Shown: positions 1 to 7,466 of the stretch, piece by piece
Layout: each line of letters starts with the position of its first letter
Position numbering within the stretch: position 1 is the first letter of the stretch
From: Bacteroidota bacterium
GTDB lineage: Bacteria; Bacteroidota; Bacteroidia; Cytophagales; Cyclobacteriaceae
Reading direction: 5' to 3'
DNA length: 64,000 nt
Assembly: GCA_023428695.1 (NCBI GenBank)
Contig: JAEYWY010000017.1
Location: 124,001 to 188,000 of the forward strand
The notes under the pieces: generated by a model
What the model was told of the DNA's origin: nothing
Seen by the model: the letters and a program-made list of their open reading frames with translations, nothing else
Databases searched by the model: none
Translations under genes and position numbers: made by a program

Positions 1-735
1 ACCTATAAAAGGGGCATAGACTTCGTGCTCGTCCCAACTACTCTGCTGGCCCAAGTGGACGCAAGTGTGGGTGGAAAACTCGGGGTTGATTTCCAGACTT
101 TCAAAAACCACATCGGCGTCTTTAAACAACCCGCATTGACCTTGATTCACAGTGGATTTCTCCGCACTCTTCCCCCTGCGGAATTGCGATCAGGATTTGC
201 AGAGATTCTCAAACATTGCCTTGTCTCCGACGAGAAGATGTGGCGACAAATAACCACAAAGCGTCTCGAAGACCAGGACTGGGACACGCTCATCCGGCAT
301 TCCGTCGGGTTTAAGGCAAAAATCACAGTTGAAGACCCTACCGAGAAGGGTATACGAAAGATCCTTAACGCGGGCCACACAATAGGGCATGCTGTCGAGA
401 GCCACCTGCTGAAGTCGGGACACCCTGTCTTGCATGGTGAGGCAATTGCCATCGGTTTGATTGCTGAGGCATTTATCGCCCGGGAACGCGGACTCATTAC
501 CAATGAGCAACAGCGCGAAATCAACGCCGGCGTATTACGCTACTTTGGAAAACACGAGTTAACTGAGAGTGATATTGAAGCTGCAGCTGAGCTTGTGATT
601 CAGGACAAGAAAAATAAAGGGCAACGAATTCTATGCGTGCTCCCCGAAGGTATTGGTAAAGCCCGCCTGGATGTAGAGATCAATACTGACGAGGTGAGAG
701 CGGCTCTCGCTTACTACACATCGATTCAGATGTAA
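1..735 (+). CDS. aroB: 3-dehydroquinate synthase, 5' end cut by window edge
   Basis: This enzyme turns DAHP into 3-dehydroquinate in the second step of the shikimate pathway, in the cytosol, using NAD and a divalent metal. The reading frame is open from base 1, so about 244 C-terminal residues are present and roughly the first 100 lie outside the window. The family motif VPTTLLAQVDASVGGK is at the start of the visible part. Likely metal ligands are the Glu of SGFAEILKH and the His residues of NAGHTIGHAVE and LHGEAIAIG. A GTG inside VPTT could be mistaken for a start, but the upstream residues in frame (TYKRGIDF) also match the family. Its stop overlaps the convergent small gene by 10 bases. 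aroA follows on the same strand. Confidence 0.95.
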   Translation, partial: TYKRGIDFVLVPTTLLAQVDASVGGKLGVDFQTFKNHIGVFKQPALTLIHSGFLRTLPPAELRSGFAEILKHCLVSDEKMWRQITTKRLEDQDWDTLIRHSVGFKAKITVEDPTEKGIRKILNAGHTIGHAVESHLLKSGHPVLHGEAIAIGLIAEAFIARERGLITNEQQREINAGVLRYFGKHELTESDIEAAAELVIQDKKNKGQRILCVLPEGIGKARLDVEINTDEVRAALAYYTSIQM

Positions 736-914
736 TGCACTTCGGAATCATCGAATTCACCGCGTTCGGCCTTTAGTATTTTGCGGATGTCTTCCGTTTT
801 TCTTACGAGAAAAGACCTGGTCTTTTGCTTGCGATCACCCGTTAGCAGCCACGCTGTGAGTAGTGCACCTGAGGCGAGGCTGATTCCGAGAGTTAGTTTA
901 CGTAGTGGTGTCAT
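726..914 (-). CDS. Small single-pass membrane protein, YtxH-like, unknown function
   Basis: A 62-residue protein with one hydrophobic segment at about residues 7-25 (LTLGISLASGALLTAWLLTG), followed by a basic stretch and a short acidic end. The general plan (short N-terminal membrane anchor, then a charged helix) resembles small YtxH-type proteins common in Bacteroidota, but the match is by architecture only. The coding evidence is moderate: an ATG start, a complete frame, and a position filling the space between aroB and aroA. It converges on aroB and shares 10 bases with it. No function is proposed. Confidence 0.6.
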   Translation of the reverse strand: MTPLRKLTLGISLASGALLTAWLLTGDRKQKTRSFLVRKTEDIRKILKAERGEFDDSEVHYI

Positions 915-999
915 AGTAATAATTTAACTTTTTTTTCTGACTATTTGTTGCAGTGGGCGAAAAAAAATATCTCGCAAGACCTATTTTAGCCGTCCTAAT

Positions 1000-2235
1000 A
1001 TGCCTAGCCAATCAGTGATCATGTTTCTTAAACACTCCCCGGTACTTTCAGGTACTGCAAACTTGCTGCCAGCTTCAAAAAGTATCGCGAACCGGGCTCT
1101 TATTATCAATGCCCTCGCCGGCAACGAGGCCACTATTGAAAACCTTTCGGACGCAAATGATACGCAGTTGATGCTCAATCGAATTTCATCCGATGAAAAA
1201 ATAATTGACGTTGAGGATGCAGGTACAACCATGCGTTTCCTCACAGCCTACTTCACTGCTACCAATAAACCCAAAACATTAACGGGCACGGCGCGCATGA
1301 AGGAACGCCCTGTCGGGATTCTCGTCGACGCCTTACGGTCATTAGGTGCAGAGATCGATTATGTTGAGAACGAAGGCTTTCCACCCATTGCCATCAGGCA
1401 GTTCAACGATCAGCGTACACGCACATTGTCTATCCGTGGAGATGTGAGCAGTCAATACATCTCAGCGCTGATGATGATTGCACCAACGCTTCCAAAGGGC
1501 CTCGAACTCACACTTACGGGCCGGATCGGAAGCAGGCCCTACATTGAGATGACCGGTGCAATTATGAAGCACTTTGGCGCAAGTGTTTCATTCGAGGGCG
1601 ATAAGATTGACATTCCCAGCCAGTCGTATAAAGGCGCGCAGTTTTTTGTTGAGTCCGACTGGTCCGCGGCAAGTTACTGGTTCGCACTTGTTGCACTTGC
1701 TCGTGAAGCGCGTATCTCGCTTCCCAAGCTTTCGATTCCATCTATTCAGGGAGATAGTGCCATACAAAAAATCATGACTTCCCTCGGTGTCACCGCCGAA
1801 TTGAAGGAGGGCATGCTGCATCTCAGAAAATCTGATGTGGTCAGCGAACTTAAATTCGATTTCACCGATTGCCCGGACCTCGCCCAAACAGTCGCGGTGG
1901 TTTGTGCCGCCAAAGGTGTCAATGGCTTTTTCACCGGTCTTGAGAGCCTGCGGATCAAGGAGACCGATCGTATTGCAGCGTTGCAAACGGAGTTGAGAAA
2001 ACTTGGCGCAGATCTCATTGAAGACGACCCTGCACATTGGCGCGTGATCCCTTCTGTCAAATTACCAGATGCCGCTACTATCAGCACGTACAAGGATCAT
2101 CGCATGGCGATGGCGTTCGCACCCCTGGCAACGCTCATGAACGTCACAATAGAAAATCCTGCTGTAGTACGGAAGTCGTATCCGAACTACTGGAACGACC
2201 TCAGGAGTTGTGGCGTTGCAGTGGAAGAATCCTGA
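1000..2235 (+). CDS. aroA: 3-phosphoshikimate 1-carboxyvinyltransferase (EPSP synthase)
   Basis: Joins phosphoenolpyruvate to shikimate-3-phosphate in the sixth step of the shikimate pathway; cytosolic. The protein has 411 residues, slightly shorter than the E. coli enzyme. Visible family signatures are LPASKSIANRALIINAL (substrate-binding Lys at about residue 27), DAGTTMRFLTAYF, ERPVGILVDALR, GDVSSQYISALM, LRIKETDRIAAL and KDHRMAMAFAPLA near the C-terminus. An ATG at 1021 is an alternative start that would remove seven residues before any conserved motif. The gene sits 265 bases after aroB on the same strand. Its 3' end overlaps the convergent BtuF-like gene by 35 bases. Confidence 0.97.
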   Translation: MPSQSVIMFLKHSPVLSGTANLLPASKSIANRALIINALAGNEATIENLSDANDTQLMLNRISSDEKIIDVEDAGTTMRFLTAYFTATNKPKTLTGTARMKERPVGILVDALRSLGAEIDYVENEGFPPIAIRQFNDQRTRTLSIRGDVSSQYISALMMIAPTLPKGLELTLTGRIGSRPYIEMTGAIMKHFGASVSFEGDKIDIPSQSYKGAQFFVESDWSAASYWFALVALAREARISLPKLSIPSIQGDSAIQKIMTSLGVTAELKEGMLHLRKSDVVSELKFDFTDCPDLAQTVAVVCAAKGVNGFFTGLESLRIKETDRIAALQTELRKLGADLIEDDPAHWRVIPSVKLPDAATISTYKDHRMAMAFAPLATLMNVTIENPAVVRKSYPNYWNDLRSCGVAVEES

Positions 2236-2986
2236 AATATTCAGGCGCATATTTTAGCCGGCTCCCATACCAGGAAAACATTTCGCCGTCAACGGTAATG
2301 ACATTAGACTGGGGGAAGAGGCGTTGAACTTCTTCTATGTGGCGTTCGCGAAAAGGAAAGGGCTCTGATGAAAGGAAGACTACACCAGGATTCAGTACCT
2401 TCATTTGGTCCACCGACAACTCAGGGTATCGTTCATCAGTCACGACGTTCGTAAGGCCGATTCGCGACAACATATCATGAATAAAAGTTCCGTGGCCAGC
2501 CGCCATCCATGGGTTCTTCCAGATCAAGTAGAGCACGCGTTGGTTGAATAGTTTCTCTTTGAAGGCCGGTTGTATTTCAGCGATGAGCTCGTGTGCACGA
2601 TCCGCTGTGCCCGAGATGTCACCCACAGCGCGGATCATTTGTAGTGCGTCATCCAATGTGCAGATGTCGCTCATCCAAACCGGATACTTTTCTTTCAACG
2701 CCTCGATACCCTCGCGATAGTTCTCCTCCTTGTTGCCGATAATCAGATCCGGTTGCAGGGCGTCGATACTGGCAAAGTCGAATTGTTTCGTCCCGCCGAC
2801 CTTTGTTTTTGTCCGATACCAGGAATCGGGATGCACACAGAATTTTGTGATTCCCACGACCTGCTCGCCCAGTCCGAGATAGGCCAGTAATTCTGTCTGA
2901 GACGGTACAAGCGAAACGATTCGCTGTGGTGGCGATGCACATGTTATCATCGTGCCCATCTGGTCGCGAAACGTACGCAGCGTCAT
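2201..2986 (-). CDS. BtuF-like periplasmic-binding-fold protein lacking a signal peptide
   Basis: A 261-residue helical-backbone metal-receptor fold of the BtuF/FhuD group. These proteins normally bind corrinoids or iron-siderophores and deliver them to a FecCD-type permease. Matching parts are RIVSLVPSQTELLAYLGL near the N-terminus, VGGTKQFDFASIDALQPDLI, and a late region around AAGHGTFIHDMLSRIG. The start ATG (2984-2986) is directly preceded in frame by a TGA, so no N-terminal signal peptide or lipobox can be encoded. The protein should therefore be cytosolic unless an upstream frameshift exists. The likely partner permease and ATPase are far away at 29937-31924. The 3' end overlaps aroA by 35 bases. 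Substrate is unknown; B12 or iron-chelate are the obvious options. Confidence 0.8.
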   Translation of the reverse strand: MTLRTFRDQMGTMITCASPPQRIVSLVPSQTELLAYLGLGEQVVGITKFCVHPDSWYRTKTKVGGTKQFDFASIDALQPDLIIGNKEENYREGIEALKEKYPVWMSDICTLDDALQMIRAVGDISGTADRAHELIAEIQPAFKEKLFNQRVLYLIWKNPWMAAGHGTFIHDMLSRIGLTNVVTDERYPELSVDQMKVLNPGVVFLSSEPFPFRERHIEEVQRLFPQSNVITVDGEMFSWYGSRLKYAPEYFRILPLQRHNS

Positions 2987-3070
2987 TCAGTTGATCTGAT
3001 TTGGAATTGTTTTATACAATAGTGAAGAATGATCCTTGATCCGGGAGAATCCTGAATATATGGATGCAAT

Positions 3071-3115
3071 GCTCATTCGGGCAATTTATCCTATTTCGGG
3101 GAAATCAGAATGAGC
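3071..3115. repeat. Inverted repeat with nested small hairpin
   Basis: Perfect eight-base arms GCTCATTC (3071-3078) and GAATGAGC (3108-3115). Inside the loop there is a second small hairpin, ATTTC-ggg-GAAAT (3093-3105). It lies about 85 bases upstream of the BtuF-like start codon, so it could be an operator or a leader structure for that gene. There is no T-run after it on either strand, so it does not look like an intrinsic terminator. Confidence 0.6.
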
Positions 3116-3149
3116 GGCGGGTGAGTGCTGTGAGGCGGGCAAAAGAAAA

Positions 3150-3375
3150 ACGCACAGTGCACATAAAGAAAAGACCCTCTCTGTAAAACTTTATGACCCT
3201 GTGCGTAATGTTATATAATCCCCGTCCGGGATTTGAGTTTGTAAAACGCACCAAGCCGACAAAGACTCTCTACAACTTTGCAACTCAATGCGTATATCTT
3301 AATGCGTTCCTTTGGTAACGCACAGGTTTGACAGAGAAAAGACCCTCTCTATAAAAACTCTGCCACCCCGTGCGT
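3150..3375. repeat. Three tandem two-stem hairpins with a conserved loop (candidate structured RNA or repeat element)
   Basis: Copy 1 (3150-3206): outer stem ACGCACAG/CTGTGCGT, internal loop, inner stem CATAAAG/CTTTATG, 20-base loop containing AAAAGACCCTCTCTGTAAAA. Copy 3 (3318-3375): outer stem ACGCAC/GTGCGT, inner stem CAGAG/CTCTG, 21-base loop containing AAAAGACCCTCTCTATAAAA. Copy 2 (3246-3293) is weaker: ACGCA/TGCGT, CAAAG/CTTTG, loop ACTCTCTACAA. The loop cores (3173, 3264, 3341) are 91 and 77 bases apart. The loops are nearly identical in copies 1 and 3, while the inner stems differ and still pair, which is what selection on structure would produce. The transcribed strand is unknown. 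It is not CRISPR: spacing is uneven and the stems vary. Confidence 0.8.
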
Positions 3376-3402
3376 GTTCCTCTTAAGTCGGCGTACAACC
3401 CC

Positions 3403-3915
3403 TTAAATCAGGATAGCCATACTGCTCAGCTGACTTGATACTTTCAGATTCGAACTTGAAACAGTACCCTGGTTCAATTCAAATTTCAACTTTCCGTCGA
3501 TAACCTTGAAGTTAATGCAACTTCCTTTTTGACCAAGTCCATTACCATCGGTAACGGTCAGAATTGACTTGCCATTCGTGCTTGCCTTTACGTCATCGAA
3601 GTCGCGGCTCTTTGATTTGCCGATATAGACCACGTGACAGCCTGCAGATTCACTGGCTGAACCCAATTTTTTGATCACATATTTTTTGTTGCCTTTAGGC
3701 TTGCCATCGTACCATTTCTGGAGCGTGGAGAAGACGTTGTCATCACCAATCACTCCTACGACGAATTCGCCTGCCTGAGATTCATCGGGCCATTGTACAT
3801 ACTTAATAAAGTTAAATACCATGGCAGCATGAATTTCATGCGTAGGTCTTTCCTGAGCCATCACCGTTCCTGGCAAAAGCGCAGCTGCAAAAACGAGCGT
3901 TATGAGTGCTTTCAT
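3403..3915 (-). CDS. YfiR-family (DUF4154) secreted protein, second of a tandem pair
   Basis: A 170-residue protein with a clear signal peptide (MKALITLVFAAALLPGTVMAQ, cut near residue 20) and a YfiR/DUF4154 domain. Typical parts are the N-terminal AAMVFNFIKYVQWP and the C-terminal NFKVIDGKLKFELN. In Pseudomonas, YfiR is a periplasmic repressor of a membrane diguanylate cyclase; no such partner is visible here, so the role is not inferred. The frame is open further upstream to 4020, but the signal peptide fixes the start at 3915. It is clearly paralogous to the upstream gene (4021-4542), including the identical C-terminal SSMAILI. It has two Cys (SAGCH, GSCIN) where the paralogue keeps only the first. 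Confidence 0.88.
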   Translation of the reverse strand: MKALITLVFAAALLPGTVMAQERPTHEIHAAMVFNFIKYVQWPDESQAGEFVVGVIGDDNVFSTLQKWYDGKPKGNKKYVIKKLGSASESAGCHVVYIGKSKSRDFDDVKASTNGKSILTVTDGNGLGQKGSCINFKVIDGKLKFELNQGTVSSSNLKVSSQLSSMAILI

Positions 3916-4020
3916 AGAATTCAGGTATTGAGGGTTAACACTTTTTCCAAAGCCACTTATGGGATCAGGAAAATAACCAGGCCTTCTTTTACGAAGGCCG
4001 TGGTCTTCCAAACAACCCAT

Positions 4021-4542
4021 TTAAATCAATATCGCCATCGACGAAAGTGCGCCGGATACTTTCAGGTTTGCAGTCTCAATCGCTTTCTGATTGAGCTCGA
4101 ACTTGAGTTTGTTATCAACTGTCTTAAAGTTGATTCCGCTGCCCTTTACGCCTAAGCCGTTTTTGTCAGTGATCACCAAAGTTCCTTTACCTTTCAGTTT
4201 GGCATTCACTTCATCAAACTCGGCACTTTTTCCTTTATCAATAAACAGCACGTGGCAGTTGGTAACTTCCGCTGCTGAGTTGAATTTCTTGATTACGTAG
4301 GTCTTTGATCCTCTCGCTTTGCCGGAATACCAGCCAGAGAGTGTGTTGTAAACGTCTGTATTGCCTATCACACCGATTACAAATTCACCTCCGTCATTGT
4401 GGTCAGGCCACTGCACGTATTTAGTGAAGTTGAAGAGCATCATGGAATACACTTCGTGAATTGGTCGTTCCTGCGCGGACACCGTCGAACTCGCGGAAAT
4501 CGCAAGAATTGCGAGGATTGCGAGTGTTTTGATTTTGTTCAT
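4021..4542 (-). CDS. YfiR-family (DUF4154) secreted protein, first of a tandem pair
   Basis: A 173-residue protein with a signal peptide (MNKIKTLAILAILAISAS, cleavage near TVSAQ) and a YfiR/DUF4154 domain, with MMLFNFTKYVQWPD near the N-terminus and NFKTVDNKLKFELN near the end. The start at 4542 is chosen over an upstream in-frame ATG at 4599 because it gives a normal signal peptide and lies downstream of the promoter at 4578-4607. It shares about half its residues with the gene downstream, so the pair is a local duplication. They are separated by about 105 bases and are probably co-transcribed. Proteins of this family are predicted to be periplasmic. Confidence 0.88.
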   Translation of the reverse strand: MNKIKTLAILAILAISASSTVSAQERPIHEVYSMMLFNFTKYVQWPDHNDGGEFVIGVIGNTDVYNTLSGWYSGKARGSKTYVIKKFNSAAEVTNCHVLFIDKGKSAEFDEVNAKLKGKGTLVITDKNGLGVKGSGINFKTVDNKLKFELNQKAIETANLKVSGALSSMAILI

Positions 4543-4577
4543 AAAGAGACTATAGGTTTTTTTGCTGTTTGCTGGAA

Positions 4578-4607
4578 CAAAAATAGGTTCTGCAATCATC
4601 GTGCAAG
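4578..4607 (-). promoter_or_regulatory. Predicted Bacteroidota promoter for the YfiR pair
   Basis: Read on the minus strand: CTTG (4607-4604), an 18-base spacer, then TATTTTTG (4585-4578), fitting the TTTG/TAnnTTTG consensus. Transcription would begin about 30 bases before the start codon at 4542. The site lies entirely within an inverted repeat (next entry), so promoter and hairpin cannot both be used freely. Confidence 0.6.
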
Positions 4608-4615
4608 AACCTATT
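4578..4615 (-). terminator. Hairpin with T-run: terminator of the M42 gene and/or operator on the YfiR promoter
   Basis: Arms AATAGGTTC (4582-4590) and GAACCTATT (4607-4615), with inner TGCA/TGCA pairing (4591-4594 and 4602-4605), giving a stem of up to 13 pairs with one bulge. On the minus strand the stem is followed by TTTTTG, as expected for an intrinsic terminator about 70 bases after the M42 stop codon. The same bases carry the -33 and -7 boxes of the YfiR promoter, so a repressor-binding role is also possible. Confidence 0.65.
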
Positions 4616-4683
4616 CAGCGTTTAAACATGTGGGCGTAAGGTTTTGCGATATCCTTACACCAAAATCCCTTATAAACCCGGTC

Positions 4684-5754
4684 TTATTTTATGTACCGGA
4701 AATCATGGCCCGGCTTGAGCTGTAACAAAAACTCGTAAATCAGGTTAATAACGGCCTCTACGTCGTCTTTATGCACCGTTTCGACAGTGGTATGCATGTA
4801 CTTCAGGGGTAGCGAAATCAGGGCCGAGGCCACCCCTTCCGCCGAGTAAGCAAATGAGTCAGTATCCGTTCCTGTGGACCTCGATACCGCCTGGCGCTGG
4901 AAGGGTATTTTCCGTTTTTGGGCCGTCTCAATTACCATTTTGAGAACGTTGTTTTGGACAGCGGGCCCATAGCATAAAACAGGTCCATTTCCGGCTTTCA
5001 GATTCCCACTATCCTTCTTATTGTACATCGGTGATTGTGTGTCGTGTGTCACGTCTGTACAGATCGCGAGATCGGGCTTCAATCGACGTGAAATCATCTC
5101 CGCACCGCGCAAACCAATTTCTTCCTGAACCGCGTTCACAACATACAGGCAAAACGGAAGCTTCTTTTTGTTTTCAGCAAGGCGACGTGCGACTTCAGCT
5201 ATCATAAACCCTCCCATCCGATTATCAAGAGCCCTGCCAACAAGCCAATTCTTGTTCATCTCGAACAATTCATCTTCAAATGTGATAACACAACCCACGT
5301 GGATTCCCATTGCTTCCACCTCTTTTCTCGATTCGGCACCAACGTCGATAAAAATGTTCTTTAAGGATGGAGCCTCTTCCTTACCTGGTTCGCGAACGTG
5401 AATCGCGGGCCAGCCGAACACTCCTTTTACAACACCGTTTTCGGTAAAGATATTTACCCGCTTTGACGGGGCAATCTGGTGGTCGGAACCGCCATTCCGC
5501 CTCACATATATGTAGCCGTCTTCCGTGATGTAGTTTACAAACCAGGAGATTTCATCGGCATGCGCCTCAATCACGACCTTGTACGTTCCCTTCGGATTGA
5601 CAACACCTACGACTGTGCCGTACACATCTGTTATGTATTCATTTATATAAGGCTTTATGTAGTCAAGCCAGATTTGTTGTCCCGAAGACTCGAATCCCGT
5701 CGGAGACGCATTATTTAAATACGTGTAGAGGAATTGTTTGCTTTTCTTGTCCAT
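4684..5754 (-). CDS. M42-family metallo-aminopeptidase
   Basis: A 356-residue cytosolic peptidase of the M42 family (FrvX, glutamyl-aminopeptidase and TET-type enzymes), which trims N-terminal residues from short peptides using two metal ions. Expected metal and catalytic motifs are all present: HADE (His65, Asp67), GRALDNRMGG with the bridging Asp near residue 175, QEEIGLRGA with the catalytic Glu pair, CTDVTHD, and the last His ligand in LKYMHTTVE. Length is normal for the family. The next gene upstream on this strand is pccB, about 30 bases away, so the two may be co-transcribed. A terminator-like hairpin follows at 4578-4615. Confidence 0.93.
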   Translation of the reverse strand: MDKKSKQFLYTYLNNASPTGFESSGQQIWLDYIKPYINEYITDVYGTVVGVVNPKGTYKVVIEAHADEISWFVNYITEDGYIYVRRNGGSDHQIAPSKRVNIFTENGVVKGVFGWPAIHVREPGKEEAPSLKNIFIDVGAESRKEVEAMGIHVGCVITFEDELFEMNKNWLVGRALDNRMGGFMIAEVARRLAENKKKLPFCLYVVNAVQEEIGLRGAEMISRRLKPDLAICTDVTHDTQSPMYNKKDSGNLKAGNGPVLCYGPAVQNNVLKMVIETAQKRKIPFQRQAVSRSTGTDTDSFAYSAEGVASALISLPLKYMHTTVETVHKDDVEAVINLIYEFLLQLKPGHDFRYIK

Positions 5755-5784
5755 AAAAAGATTTCGTAATTAGATTGATCTGTA

Positions 5785-7356
5785 TCACAAAGGAATATTG
5801 CCGTGTTTTTTTCGCGGCAGGGTTGCTACTTTATTTTCGAGCATTTCGAACGCGCGGATCAGTTTGATACGTGTCTCTTCCGGAAAGATCACTTCATCGA
5901 TGTAACCACGATGCGCTGCCCTGTACGGATTGGCAAACTTCGTTGTGTATTCATCGACCTTTTCCTGAAGTTTTTGTTCCGGCGAAGCGGCTTCCGCGAT
6001 TTCTTTCTTGAATATTATTTCGGCAGCGCCTTTTGCACCCATTACGGCAATTTCCGCGGTGGGCCATGCGAAGTTCAAATCCGCGCCGATGTGTTTGGAA
6101 TTCATCACATCATAAGCGCCACCATAAGCCTTTCTGGTGATGACGGTAATACGCGGCACTGTAGCTTCCGAAAAAGCGAAAAGAAGTTTGGCTCCGTTGG
6201 TGATGATTGCGCGCCATTCCTGATCCGTTCCCGGCAAAAAGCCCGGCACATCTTCAAACACAAGCAATGGAATATTGAAACAGTCACAGAAGCGTACGAA
6301 TCTCGCACCCTTGACACTTGCATCAATATCAAGTACGCCCGCAAGCGCAGCAGGTTGATTTCCGACTACGCCGATACTCCTTCCGGCGATTCGCCCGAAC
6401 CCCACAACAATATTTTCGGCGAAATTCTGATGAACTTCAAAAAAACTATCCTCATCGAGTACGCCATTTATCACCTCGCGCATGTCATACGGATGGTTGG
6501 GATTGGCCGGAACTATAGCGTTGAGTCTGGGGCGACGCTCATCGCCCGGCGTATAGGGTTCACGTGGTGCCTCCTCTTCACAGTTCTGCGGCATGTAGCT
6601 CAGCAGCTTCTTGATATTGAGGATACACTCCAACTCATTGGCGCACGCAAAATGGGTAACACCGCTTTTTGCGCTGTGCGCAATGGCACCGCCTAATTCC
6701 TCAGCGGTGACTGTCTCGTGGGTTACCGTCTTCACCACGTTTGGTCCGGTGACAAACATGAATGATGTATGCTCAACCATGAGAATAAAGTCAGTAATCG
6801 CGGGTGAATACACAGCGCCACCGGCACACGGTCCCATTACGGCCGAAATCTGCGGGATTACTCCTGACGCCAGGGTGTTCCGATAGAAAATGTCGGCATA
6901 TCCGCCCAATGATACGACGCCTTCCTGAATTCGCGCACCGCCGCTGTCGTTAAGACCGATTACAGGAGCACCGTTCTTCATCGCGAGATCCATGACCTTT
7001 ACGATCTTCTCGGCATGCGTTTCAGAAAGTGATCCACCGAAGACTGTAAAGTCCTGTGAAAACACATAGACTAAACGTCCGCGAATTGTGCCATATCCGG
7101 TGACTACACCGTCGCCGAGATAGTATTCCTTGTCAAGGCCGAAGTCTTTGCTGCGATGCATGACAAACTTTCCCATCTCCTGGAAAGAATCTTCATCCAG
7201 TAACAGGTGGATGCGTTCGCGGGCGGTAAGCTTTCCTTTTGCATGTTGCTGTTCAATGCGCTTCGGCCCGCCTCCAAGTTCCGCTTCCTGATTCTTCCGC
7301 CGAAGCTCCCGGAACTTGTCGTCCAGTGCGTTACCGTTACCAGAAATATCTGACAT
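5785..7356 (-). CDS. pccB: Acyl-CoA carboxylase beta subunit (carboxyltransferase, propionyl-CoA type)
   Basis: A 523-residue carboxyltransferase that moves a carboxyl group from biotin to propionyl-CoA or a similar acyl-CoA, making methylmalonyl-CoA. It has two crotonase-like halves. Signatures include [16 protein letters not shown] near the N-terminus, [55 protein letters not shown] and the second-half [14 protein letters not shown]. The frame extends to 7413, but the ATG at 7356 matches the usual N-terminus. The biotin-carrying alpha subunit is not in the window. It is divergent from the Ppx gene, with about 110 bases between the starts. Confidence 0.93.
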   Translation of the reverse strand: MSDISGNGNALDDKFRELRRKNQEAELGGGPKRIEQQHAKGKLTARERIHLLLDEDSFQEMGKFVMHRSKDFGLDKEYYLGDGVVTGYGTIRGRLVYVFSQDFTVFGGSLSETHAEKIVKVMDLAMKNGAPVIGLNDSGGARIQEGVVSLGGYADIFYRNTLASGVIPQISAVMGPCAGGAVYSPAITDFILMVEHTSFMFVTGPNVVKTVTHETVTAEELGGAIAHSAKSGVTHFACANELECILNIKKLLSYMPQNCEEEAPREPYTPGDERRPRLNAIVPANPNHPYDMREVINGVLDEDSFFEVHQNFAENIVVGFGRIAGRSIGVVGNQPAALAGVLDIDASVKGARFVRFCDCFNIPLLVFEDVPGFLPGTDQEWRAIITNGAKLLFAFSEATVPRITVITRKAYGGAYDVMNSKHIGADLNFAWPTAEIAVMGAKGAAEIIFKKEIAEAASPEQKLQEKVDEYTTKFANPYRAAHRGYIDEVIFPEETRIKLIRAFEMLENKVATLPRKKHGNIPL

Positions 7357-7466
7357 AGCATTAAATTTCCCGCTAAATATAAGTATCTCAACCGATTTTA
7401 ACGGGTAAAGCAACGACCCAATTAAAGGGCCGAAAATACCCTGTAATTCGTATCTTCACGGCTTTT

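Larger units (their letters stand above)
2987..3402. other. 416-base non-coding stretch rich in hairpins
   Basis: No convincing gene on either strand. The stretch lies between the start of the BtuF-like gene and the end of the second YfiR-like gene (both minus strand), so it should contain the BtuF-like promoter, but no clear TAnnTTTG box was found. It contains an inverted repeat at 3071-3115, a six-base-pair hairpin at 3217-3233 (AATCCC-cgtcc-GGGATT), and three look-alike long hairpins between 3150 and 3375. No cobalamin riboswitch core was recognised. Confidence 0.7.

Noticed and set aside
3150..3375. CRISPR-like array
   Set aside because: Only three units, unequal spacing (91 and 77), stems vary between units and no cas genes are present.
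2987..3402. Cobalamin riboswitch upstream of the BtuF-like gene
   Set aside because: The B12-box and the other conserved core segments were not found on the minus strand.
5803..6696. 297-codon plus-strand frame opposite pccB
   Set aside because: Shadow of a highly conserved carboxyltransferase gene; composition (Arg, Phe, His, Cys) is not protein-like and no motif is visible.
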